A model generated the notes under the pieces. That model was not told the DNA's origin. It worked only from the letters and a program-made list of their open reading frames with translations, and did not search any database. Below, one piece after another: positions 1 to 10,208 of a stretch of DNA of 64,000 nucleotides. This DNA is from Morinoia aosen (taxonomy: Eukaryota > Arthropoda > Malacostraca > Amphipoda > Talitridae): contig CM059576.1 of the NCBI GenBank assembly GCA_030386875.1, positions 66,153,581 through 66,217,580 on the forward strand. Reading direction: 5' to 3'. The first letter of the stretch is position 1, and the number at the start of each line of letters is the position of its first letter. The position numbers and the translations under genes were made by a program.

Positions 1-608
1 CTGTAAGGCTAGGGCAGTTAATAGTCATCAAAATACAAGTATTTTTCTTTTTTCGTAAACTTATCTTGCAAGTAATAGTATTACTTTAATTAATTTTATA
101 TTCATTTAACTTTATTTGTATGAATTAATTTTGTAAATTGCTTTTTACTCAGTTATTACTGGCTGAACTAACTATCCTATTGATTTGAATTGTTGTGGTA
201 CTAGATATAAGGGTCTTGTTATTATTTATAGTTCATTCTTCTCACACAATTGAAATGATGTCATGTAAATATACAAGTTTGACTAGTTTTTTGAATATAG
301 TTTTATAGAAATATTTTTGGTAAATGTGAAGCGCTTGCCAGTAATCGATTTTTAAGTTTTTGGTGCGTTAACATAATTAATTAGATCAAAATAAACAAGT
401 TTTCATCTATGCACTTTCCGTCAGAAATGAGTACTTTACAAGTTATAGTGGTAAATGACCTACTGCAACTCCAGTCTTTGAATCAGAAAGTAATTCATCA
501 AGCGCATCGGATGGCAACACTACAATGGACTCTCCCTTCTGGCACGCTCGAATGATCGAGCGCATTCTCGCCATCTAAGACAAAAGTTTACATACCGCTA
601 TAACTCAT
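1..608. other. AT-rich intergenic flank
   Basis: There is no gene or clear repeat here. The sequence is AT-rich, with a slightly GC-richer stretch near 480-580. The last five bases (CTCAT, 604-608) are the left copy of the target duplication of the Ty3/gypsy element that follows. The 40 bases before that are weakly similar to one arm of the foldback at 42.45-43.17 kb, so the element may have landed inside an older copy of that repeat. Confidence 0.6.
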
Positions 609-1697
609 TGTCGATACCGTCGTGCGGTCGACGTGAGGGTTCGTGGGAAAGGGGCTATCTTCTGTGCAGCTACCTTTTCCGGGGCGCTATCTTTTCTTCG
701 CAGCTGCGCTTCCTGAGGTTCGTATGGGTACCGCCTACGCCGTAATCAGTCCGCTAGGGCAACAGAAGTAAATTCTGTTAGTGCCGAACTACGGCGGTAC
801 CGTTGTGTGTGGGGGGGGGGGGGGGGGGTGAGGTTAGTGTGGGTACCACCTGCGCCGTATTCAGTCCGCTAGGGCAACAGAAGTAAATTCTGTTATGTGC
901 CGAACTACGGTGGTACCGCTAGGGTGAGGTGTGTGGGTACCACCTACGCCGTTTTCAGTCCGCTAGGGCAACAGAAGTAAATTCTGTTATGTGCCGAACT
1001 ACGGTGGTACCGCTAGGGTGAGGTGTGTATGTGTGGGTACCACCTACGCCGTAATAAGTCCGCTAGGGCAACAGAAGTAAATTCTGTTAGTGCCGAACTA
1101 CGGTGGTACCGTTATTAAGACGAGCAACTGTCTGCGCCGTATGAGACCGCTAGGGCAACAGAAGTGAATTCTGTTAGTGCCAAACTGCGACAGCGTCTTC
1201 CGAACGACAAACTATGCGAAATAGTTCGTCCTTCCGAGGTGGCTCCTTAAACCCCTTATTAGGCGAGGTGTCGTGTAAGACTAAAGCCTGTGTCAACAAG
1301 AAGGAAGGAAACTCTTTTGACCTCGGGTGTGACTTGTTTAATGCTGAATCTCTTTGAAGTCCCTATCACATACACTGATGTATTTTAACAAAGACAGTGA
1401 TTTATTTTCTATTGCAAAAATAGTGCGTACAGACGTGAGCTACTGCGTAACAGGGTACAACACTCAAAATTGCATTTAAAATATTAGTCGTATTTAGCTA
1501 GACAACACAATAAACATTGGAATATCGACATGTAATACAAATGATATTTAAGGGCCAACTAAAGTAAATGCACAAACGCAACATCAGCGCGGGGAAATAG
1601 ATAAGTCGGCGTTCAGAGAGCTGGACACATGAAGAAAATACTTAAGATTATGGGTAACTAACACAAAAAGGCTCGACAACCCCTGTGCGGCCTGACA
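609..1697 (-). repeat. 3' LTR of the Ty3/gypsy element
   Basis: In element orientation the 1,089-bp repeat begins TGTCAGG and ends ATCGACA, the usual TG...CA form. It matches 6299-7383 along its full length. It contains a G homopolymer near 810-828 and the hairpin-unit array described separately. The 23 bases between the RNase H stop and this LTR are C-rich on the coding strand, so no ordinary polypurine tract is visible. Confidence 0.9.
726..1200. repeat. Tandem hairpin array in 3' LTR
   Basis: There are five imperfect units of roughly 75-100 bp. Each begins GGGTACCRCCT and closes with the complement, ACGGYGGTACC, so a whole unit can fold on itself. Within each lies a second inverted repeat, AACAGAAGTAAATTCTGTT, giving a nested stem. 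The fifth unit (about 1117-1200) is diverged but keeps the inner stem and has its own closing stem, AGACG...CGTCT. The array recurs at 6416-6886. Confidence 0.85.
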
Positions 1698-1719
1698 CGC
1701 CCGGGGGAGGGTGTCTCTG

Positions 1720-4700
1720 CTACGATAGCCGAGACAGGAAATCTGCAAGGTGGTTGTCGACTCCCGGAAGGTGTTCTGCTCGGAACCTGAAAAGGCTGAA
1801 ATACAAAGCCCAGCGTTTCAATCGGGGGTTCAACTTGTCTGCCTGTTGCAAATAAAGGAGCGGTCGATGGTCGGTTTGTAACACAAATTCTCGTCCATAC
1901 AGGTAGACCTCAAACTTCTGTAGAGCCCAGTAGATGCTTAACGCTTCTTTTTCAATGGTAGAATAGTTTATTTCCGCTCCTCTCAGTCGACGTGAAGCAT
2001 ATGCTACCGGCGCGTAGTGACGGAAGTCTCGTTTACTTGGCTGGAGGAGAGCTGCTCCAAGTCCAGTTTGGGAGGCATCTGTCCTCAGAATGAAAGGACA
2101 TCTGGGGTCTGGTAACTGTAAGACCGGTCTCTTGACTAACGCTGTCTTCAAACTTTCGAACAGATCTTCTGTTGTATCGGTCCAAGGTATTTGTTCTGGG
2201 GAGTTCTTCTTTAGGAAATCATGGAGTTTAGATGTCAGTTGAGGGTAGTTAGGAATGTACTGTTGGTAGTACCCAACTGTACCGAGAAAACTTCGGAGCT
2301 CCCGTTTTGTTTTTGGGAGTGGAGCTGATTTTAAGGCTTCGACTCGGTTCTCCAGAGGCTGGATCTGATTACTGCTCAGTTGATGACCCAAATACTGGAG
2401 GCTGTCAAATCCAAATTCGCATTTGGACGGCTTCGCCTTAAGGCCATGTCGAGAGAGAGCTTCGAACAGATTAGCTAATGCTGTGCAATGATCTTCCCAG
2501 GTTGTCGAGGCGATTACGATGTCGTCCATGTAGACCTCGGTGTCTTGCAGTCCTGCAGTGACTTGACGTATAAGACGGGAAAAAGTGGCTGGAGCATTTG
2601 CTAGGCCGAAAGGCAGTACGTTGAATTCATAGAGGCCAGACCAAGTTTTGAAGGCGGTGTATTGGCGGGACTCAGGGTGTAGAGGTACTTGCCAATATCC
2701 ACTGGTCAGATCCATTTTGCTGAATATTGTTTTGCCAGCTAAATTGGTGAAAATAGCAGTGGTGTCTGCTATCGGCTCGGCATCGAATACTGTCTGGCTG
2801 TTGAGGTGCCTGCAGTCCAGACAAAATCAGTGGGTTCCGTCTTTCTTCCGGACAGCAAGGAGCGGTGAATAGTAAGGTGATGTGGATGGCGTCACGATTC
2901 CCATCTTCATCCACTTCTCTAAACTTGACCGCAGTTCAGGCTCCAGCGCTAAGGGAAGTGGATACGAATGTTGAAGTCGAAAACTGGAAGGGTCGTTCAA
3001 TTTTATTTCATGAACTGCCGTGCTGGTTCTTCCGGGAGTATCTGTGAAAAGATCGCGATATTCTTCAAGTAGATCCTGGAGTTCTGAGCGTTGTGTTGTA
3101 GTCAACGTAGAGGAGATGAGACAGTCTTCAATGGTTTCTCCGACGGGTGACGGTATCTCTGGTTCTTTCCGGCCGAGTTCTTCTTCTTCGCAGGTAGGTT
3201 CTAGGGCGAGGCCAACCGCTGCAAATGCTTCCTCTACTCTCTCGTCGTCCTCCTCGCGATCTTTCTCGCTTGGTGAGGCGGAACTTTGCTGCTCCCGGTC
3301 GTGGTACTGGCGAAGGAGGTTGATGTGATAGACTTTGTTGTTTCCATACACGTCCAATGTATAGGTATAGGTTCCCAGGCTTGATTTCACTGTATAGGGA
3401 CCTTTCCAAGTCATAAGTAGCTTCTTTCGAGAATCGGGCAGAAATACGAGGACTTTATCTCCTTGCTTTAGAGTTCGCATCTTGGTACGTCTGTTGAAGA
3501 ACTTGGCGCTTTTCTCTTGGCTCCTGTTTAGATTCTCGCGAGCGATTTTACATGTTTCTTTCAATCGGTGCTTCATTTCCATCAAATACTGAGCAGTGCT
3601 CGTGTCGTCTTGCAAGCTACCATCGGTCCAGCATTCCTTGAGCACGGTTAAAGGTCCACGGACGCGATGGCCGTAGATGAGTTCGAAAGGAGAATACCAG
3701 GTTGAGGCCTGAGGAGCGTCTCGATAAGCAAAAAGGAGTGAAGGCAGATACAGGTCCCAATCTCGCGGCTGTTCTACGGCTAACTTCCGCAACATGACTT
3801 TGAGCGTACCATTGAAGCGTTCGACTATGCCGTTCGATTGGGCATGGTATAACGGCGTCAATCGGTGCTGGATACCGACGAGTTTCAGGAAAGCTTCGAA
3901 GGTTGCAGCTGTGAACTGAGTGCCGTTGTCGCTTGTTAGCGTGTGAGGGAAACCAACTCTGCTGCAGATTTCGAGTAGCTCCTGGGCGACTGTTTCTGCA
4001 TCTATATGTCTGAGCGGGGCTGCGTCTGCGTACCGAGTTGCTTGGTCCACCACGGTGAGAATGTATCGGTGGCCACGTGCCGAAGCTGGTTGTAATGGGC
4101 CTACCAAATCAACACAGAGCGCGGAGAATGGAGTGGTGATCGGTGGGGTTGAGATAGGTGCCTTTCTTGGTCGAGATGGAGCGTGCGTCTGGCAGGTATG
4201 GCAGGAGTGACAGTATTGGACCACATCTTTTGCTAGGGACGGCCAATAAAAATTGCATTCTAGTCGAGCCTGAGTCTTCTTTTGGGAATAATGGCCAGCA
4301 AGTGGATTGTCATGAGCCATTTCTAAGATTTGAGGGCGCACGCTTGCAGGTGCTACAAGTTGATGAGTTTCCTGACCGTCTCGTAACGTTTTCCGATGGA
4401 GAATGCCGTCATGGAGTTCAAAGGTAATGACTCTGCCATCTTTGTGCGTTTCTTCTTTGCCAGTGTCAATTTTCTTAAATAAAAGCTGCAATGTTTTGCA
4501 CTCCCGCTGTAATTTCTTGAAGTCTTCTTTGTTGTGTTGCAATATATCGACAGTGCTTGGTGCGGCAGTGGGATCTTCGATCGCTTTTGCTGCTGCCCTT
4601 GTGACAACGTGAGAGACTTCTGCAGCAACTGGTTGCTCTTCATAGTCGGTCATCTGTTCTTCGAAGGAGGTGGTTCCGGGAACTCGGCCGAGAATGACAT

Positions 4701-6192
4701 CGTGGGAGAGCTCTTCCATGGCTACGGCTGTCACCTCTCCGTGGTAATAGGGGCACACGAGAGAGACCCGGGCCAGAGGCGCTTCGAAAGAGTGATTGTT
4801 GGCCAGCCGTACGGTAATATCCTTCTTCAAAATGGCGTCAGCTGGGACGAGAGCCTTCTTGACGAAGACCGCCGTTGCTCCTCCATCGAGTAGTACTTGA
4901 ACGGGTTGTTGGTTCACGGTGCCAGAGCATGTTTTCAGCTGTCCCAATTCGATCAGCTTGTTCGAGGCGATGTGATTGCATGCGACTGGGGGAATATCGT
5001 CGTATTCATCTGCTTCTTCATGCGTTGCTAGATTGTTTACTCGAGCGGTAGTACTGGAGATAGGAGGGCTTGCATGGGCTGCTCCATTACTGTGACCATC
5101 ACCTTGCCTCCTCTGCAATTGGCGGCACTCATCACTGGAATGCGATTGGTTGGGGCCATGAAAAGTACAGTAAAATCCATTGTAAGGTCCTCGTTGTTCG
5201 CGCTGCGAAGTGTTGACCGATCCTGAGCGGGTGGGACCACCACGTGTGTTAGAAGTTCTTGGCGGCGTTCCTCGAGAGTTGTTGCTGGAGTTGGGTGATC
5301 TTGCTGGAGTGCTCGGGGCTCGGACAGGAAATGTCGCGCGTCGCTCTGGTGCTCCTGATGCTTTGAGTGCTGGAGGGCCAGCATCCGTCGATGATGTCAG
5401 TGTGCGACCCTTACAAAGCTGATGGAGCGATGTATGAGGTCTTGCTTGTAAGAAGCTATCACCTTGCTCTCCTAGGCTTGCGACTGTGTTACCACCCCTG
5501 TCACGCAACTGGTTAGCGAGGAAGGGCGGCAAGCTTGAATAAGCTCGGTCAACAATTAGGAAGTCACGAAGAGTCTTGTAGTTGGCTTCGATGTTGCATC
5601 CTTTTAACCAAGCGTCAAAGGATTGTTCGAGTCGCCGTAGGTAACGTGACATATTGTCGCCTTCTTCTGGCCTCAATTCGTAGTAGTTGGCACGTAGATT
5701 TGCCGGAGTAACTTTATGAGCATCTAGTAGGAGCAATTTAATTTCAGGAAGCTTGAAGCGATCTGCTGCGGGCAGGGTATCGATGAGTCGACGTTCCTTC
5801 GGTGTGATCAAATTATGGAGCATGACAACAGCATCGACTTCAGTAAATCCCATCGCTGTGGTGTGAGTGCAGAAGCGTTGCAAGAATTCGTCCACCCTTT
5901 CTTTCGTGGGATCGAATGGAGCCGGTGGAGGTATCTTCACTCTAGCATTTTGGGGAGCGATTTGAGCATCGAGTCGTCGGAGTCTGAGCTCGTGGTCTCG
6001 TTGTGCTGCTTCTCGTTCCGCTGCTCGTTCTGCGGCTTCTCGTTCCGCTGCTCGTTCTTCTCGTTCCGCTGCTCGTTCTGCGGCTTCTTCCAAATGCCTC
6101 AGGCGGCTGGTAAATTCTTCCCGGTACTCCGCATCGGTGGGAGTGAGGCCGAGGGCTTCGACGTATTCTCGAGCTTGAGCGACGAGGTTCAT
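1720..6192 (-). CDS. Gag-protease-integrase-RT-RNase H region of the Ty3/gypsy element (fossil)
   Basis: The coding region runs leftwards from a gag start near 6192. Gag has a charged, Ala/Glu/Arg-rich coiled coil (about 6000-6110), a capsid-like part, a low-complexity Ser/Pro/Arg stretch and a Cys/His motif near 5,130-5,180. Protease follows, with the active-site motif LLDGGAT near 4,880. Integrase comes next: an HHCC finger (about 4,190-4,320), core motifs CVDLVGP, TSDNGTQF and NGIVERFNGT (about 4,110 to 3,800), then a GPY/F module (3,290-3,420). Reverse transcriptase (about 2,900-2,250, with YMDDIVIAS) and RNase H (about 2,090-1,720, with LRTDAS and TDHRPL) come last. The products would form a virus-like particle and a cDNA copy. 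The order is native: one open stretch covers gag, protease, integrase and the start of RT. About one break is apparent overall. Confidence 0.85.
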
Positions 6193-6275
6193 CTTGTTTA
6201 AGTGATGCGGTGTCCGCGTAGTTGATTAGAACCCAGAAATCCCAGACAACGTTGGTAGTCGCGCAAAGCTTCTGG

Positions 6276-6293
6276 GTCCCTGTTCGGGCGCCA
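6276..6293 (-). promoter_or_regulatory. Primer-binding site, tRNA-Lys type
   Basis: On the minus strand, 5 bases inside the 5' LTR, lies TGGCGCCCGAACAGGGAC. These 18 bases are identical to the tRNA-Lys3 primer site of lentiviruses such as HIV-1, and complementary to the 3' end of tRNA-Lys, including CCA. It marks where minus-strand DNA synthesis would be primed and confirms the element's orientation. Confidence 0.9.
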
Positions 6294-6298
6294 GAATA

Positions 6299-7383
6299 TG
6301 TCGATACCGTCGTGCGGTCGACGTGAGGGTTCGTGGAAAAGGGGCTATCTTCTGTGCAGCTACCTTTTCCGGGGCGCTAGCTTTTCTTCGTAGCTGCGCT
6401 TCCTGAGGTTCGTGTGGGTACCGCCTACGCCTTAATCAGTCCGCTAGGGCAACAGAAGTAAATTCTGTTAGTGCCGAACTACGGCGGTACCGTTGTGTGT
6501 GGGGGGGTGAGGTTAGTGTGGGTACCACCTGCGCCGTATTCAGTCCGCTAGGGCAACAGAAGTAAATTCTGTTATGTGCCGAACTACGGTGGTACCGCTA
6601 GGGTGAGCTGTGTGTGTGTGGGTACCACCTACGCCGTTTTCAGTCCGCTAGGGCAACAGAAGTAAATTCTGTTATGTGCCGAACTACGGTGGTACCGCTA
6701 GGGTGAGGTGTGTATGTGTGGGTACCACCTACGCCGTAATAAGTCCGCTAGGGCAACAGAAGTAAATTCTGTTAGTGCCGAACTACGGTGGTACCGTGTG
6801 GAAGACGAGCAACTGTCTGCGCCGTATGAGACCGCTCCGGCAACAGAAGTGAATTCTGTTAGTGCCGAACTGCGACAGCGTCTTCCGAACGACAAACTAT
6901 GCGAAATAGTTCGTCCTTCCGAGGTGGCTCCTTAAACCCCTTATTAGCCGAGGTGTCGTGTAAGACTAAAGCCTGTGTCAACATGGAGAAAGGAAACTCT
7001 TTTGACCTCGGGGTGTGACTTGTTTAATGCTGAATCTCTTTGAAGTCACTATCACATGCACTGATATATTTTAACAAAGACAGTGATTTATTTTCTATTG
7101 CAAAAATACTGCGTACAGACGTGAGCTACTGCATAACAGGGTACAACACTCAAAATTGCATTTAAAATATTAGTCGTATTTAGCTAGATAACACAAGAAA
7201 CATTGGAATATCGACATGTAATACAAATGATATTCAAGGGCCAACTAAAGTAAATGCACAAACGCAACATCAGCGCGGGGAAATAGATAAGTCGGAGTTC
7301 AGAGAGCTGGACACATGAAGAAAATACTTAAGATTGTGGGTAACTAACACAAAAAGGCTCGACAACCCCTGTGCGGCCTGACA
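6299..7383 (-). repeat. 5' LTR of the Ty3/gypsy element
   Basis: This 1,085-bp copy of the LTR has the same termini as the 3' copy. Transcription should start within it and run leftwards. Its inner edge (6299) is followed, in element sense, by a few bases and then the primer-binding site. It carries the same five-unit hairpin array (6416-6886), with a much shorter G run than the 3' copy. Confidence 0.9.
6416..6886. repeat. Tandem hairpin array in 5' LTR
   Basis: This is the second copy of the five-unit array, with the same nested inverted repeats. Units begin near 6416, 6519, 6617, 6718 and 6800. All five keep the inner AACAGAA...TTCTGTT stem. It could act in DNA (repeated protein-binding sites or an insulator) or in RNA (structured leader or export element). 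The sequence does not say which. Confidence 0.85.
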
Positions 7384-7520
7384 CTCATTATTTTTGAAGG
7401 ATAATTTCTATTGTGTTGTTGATTAAAAGATTTTAGAAGTGGGTTCAGGCTCTGCAGGGCCAGCAAATAATAATTTACGAAGTACCCAAACTAAACTATA
7501 ACTTGTTTAATACTAATTTG
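7384..7520. repeat. Partial copy of the 42.5-kb foldback repeat family
   Basis: Sequence immediately right of the Ty3/gypsy element, including GAAGTGGGTTCAGGCTC near 7,437, matches 42,885-42,990 and, inverted, 42,640-42,720. The match runs for roughly 100-130 bp. It shows that the retrotransposon sits in or beside an older member of that repeat family. Confidence 0.6.
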
Positions 7521-10208
7521 CGACGGAAAATGCGTAAAAGAAAGGTTTATTTCAATCTAATTAGCTATGTTTAGGCACTAAAAAGTGGAAAATTGATTAT
7601 TGCCGTTCCTTTAACGTTTACCGTCATTTAAGTGTGGGACATCTTTATTTTATGTTCTTCATCTGTTAATTGCTGATCCATTTGAAAGATAACTTCATCA
7701 TAACTTTGTAATTTTATGAAAATGTTTTAAAATATCTTTCATCTGATATGTTACTGCATATAATCAATTAGTAGATGATAACATTCATGCTGAGTGTAAA
7801 TTGACACTATTAGGCCTATCATCTATTGAAAAAATCATCTTTGCTTTAAAAATTTGGCATATATCTTTGTTAAACTGTCAAAATAAGATGCCTTGCGCAT
7901 TTATGCTAATTTTTATGTACATCTTGAAAATTTTACAATTATGTTTCAAAGAGAACATCATTTTTGGAATAAGTATCCAAAATTAATCAAATAGTAAGTC
8001 AGTTGAATAATTTATTGAAGTATTTCATTGTTGCTACTGAGCTGGTCTCAGAGAGTTTTAATTTAGAAAAACCAAATAAATTGTATCTTTAATAACCTTA
8101 TCAAGTTAACTCAAACTTTTTACTCTATTCAGACATAATGATGCAGTCTCATCTCCTTGCCTAATAGCAGAAATACTTATAAATGTGTTTGGTAAAAGCA
8201 TCTAGTATGTTCAGCTGATTAAAATTATTTGTGCTGTACTCAGAACATAAATTATAATAGCTATTTTGCATTATTCTGAACGGTAAAAAACCAATGGCAT
8301 TCAGCAGTTCCTAGTTTAACCTTATATAAATGAATACTTTTTCACATAGATGTTTCTTTTTCTACTGATTCTTACACCTTATTTTTGTACTCGTATTACT
8401 GTTATTACAACCATCATCACAAAGCTGGTTCTGATATGTGGTAGTCACTAATATCAGGCTAGTGAAAAACTTCTACTTAATGGTGAACTTTAAATAACAC
8501 AAAAGGAAAGAAATTCAAGCAGAACTAGGATGTATTTAGGCTAATTTTTGACAGAGGACCAAAAAGTCCTGTGGGGTGCTGAAGGGTTAATAAAACCAGC
8601 TGTGCTACCTGTGCAATTAGTGTGCAAGCTTTCATTCCCATGTTCTGTTCCAAACTTGAGAGAACAATTTTTGTTCCTTGTTTCATTGAGATAAAAAGAA
8701 ACCATAAAGGACATATCATAATTTTTTAACTTGTCATGGTGTTTTTGAAAGGAGAGCCTAGTTAGTATGTATTGTAGACTGTATTCTATCACAACAGGTA
8801 ATTATGGTCCAAAGCAGCCTGATAAAAATTCATTTTAGGAGACTTCTATGTCAATTGTACATGTAATATTGAATTTACTGAAGCAAAATGACTCGCAGAA
8901 TTTGAAAAAGACAAACAGAAAAAAGAAAGGAATCAGCAAAACCTCCATAAAAAACATTTGTATCCCTTCCTTTTTGAGAAAGTACTATAAAATATTCAAG
9001 TTGCCTGTAAAAGATTGTAAAATGAAGAAACATTTATAGTGAGCCTCATTCTTCTCATCAGATATGTTCCATTTATCTTCTTGATATACATTGTGTCTTA
9101 GTGTATCATTATTCAGGAAAACTAATTTGAGTCAGCTTGCAACAGATGTGTGTTTAAGCAAAGAATAGGAATTTTTTATTCAGTGATATTAACATTATCA
9201 TAGTGTTGATGAAAGTGGCAGTAGCATCTTTCATTGCATAAATTTGCTTTTTTATGTGAGTAAAAATTGTAATTAAATCAGCTTGGTATCTGAACCTATG
9301 CTCCTTTCCATTTCAGGCACTATCAGTGTTCAAGTTATGAGTATATATCACAGTCCAGTGAAGACGTCCGATGCCACCGGTTTAGAGTTTCACAAGGATT
9401 CTTAACAAGTTTCAAGTGGATATCTGGAAGTTGATTTGTTGGGTAAGTTATTCATCTATATTAAGGAAAATTTCATTATTATGTATGTGGAAAACTATTG
9501 CACTTCAATTGAAAAGCTTGTTAATTTAATGTCAGAAGTGATACAAATCATTTATCATGATGAAGACAATGGCCTTGATATTGAGGTGTGTTACATTTGG
9601 GCTGTCATCATCACTTATTTCAGTTAAACATATTTCTTGAAGACCAGGTGAAAAGAATAATTAAATAATATTAATAGATATATTACCATTAGCTCAGTAA
9701 TTATATTAATAATTTGAAGCACTAAAAACCTATCCATAGTGCTTCACCATTTTGAGAGTTCAATGATTTTGTTAACATCAACTTCTGAGAAGGAGTCCAC
9801 TTTTGATGTATGTGCATTGAAGGATGTTGATTATAGAATTAGAGAAAGCAAAAGTTATCTTTTAATTTCTCAAAATTTGTATACCATAAAATAATATAAA
9901 TTAAAGTGAGCTTATGTACTTCTTTCTTCTACAGTAGTGCAAGTGAGTAGGTCTTTGTCAGCATCAGCCTAGAAGTATTGATTTATAAACAACCTGAGTA
10001 TTCCTCTTCCTTCTAAATCTCAGTCAATCTAAGTTCAATTATTTCAATTTCCAAAGAAATCTACAGCATGTCCATCTAGTGAACTGAAAGAAACTCATGC
10101 AGCAAAGGGTTGAACACTCTCCACTGCGAAGGAACCGAGAATATCTGGGCAGCTTCAGACTCGGCACTGCAGAGTAAAAGCCCAACATGCTGTACAGCCA
10201 AGAGGTTT
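7521..10208. other. AT-rich non-coding stretch with two weak exon candidates
   Basis: Open frames here are short, in AT-rich sequence, and unlike any known protein. Two places look like exons by splice signals alone. At 9317-9442, TTTCAG precedes and GGTAAGT follows a 126-bp segment. Near 10,024, a pyrimidine-rich tract ending CTCAG precedes a GC-richer stretch that runs into the BEL element. Neither encodes a recognisable protein. The last bases (GGTTT, 10204-10208) are the target duplication of that element. Confidence 0.45.

Larger units (their letters stand above)
609..7383 (-). mobile_element. Ty3/gypsy LTR retrotransposon, Gmr1-like domain order
   Basis: This 6.8-kb element lies on the minus strand, bounded by two near-identical LTRs (609-1697 and 6299-7383) and by a 5-bp target duplication, CTCAT (604-608 and 7384-7388). 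The internal region reads gag, protease, integrase, reverse transcriptase, RNase H. Most Ty3/gypsy elements carry integrase last. Integrase ahead of RT is the order reported for the Gmr1-like group. By eye the LTRs differ by about 2 percent, most of it in repeat and homopolymer tracts, so the insertion is fairly recent. The element looks almost whole, with perhaps one break in its coding region. Family assignment rests on motifs read by eye. Confidence 0.9.

Noticed and set aside
726-1200. Regularly spaced short repeats that might suggest a CRISPR-like array
   Set aside because: Units are adjacent and wholly repetitive, with no unique spacers, lie inside retrotransposon LTRs, and the genome is eukaryotic.
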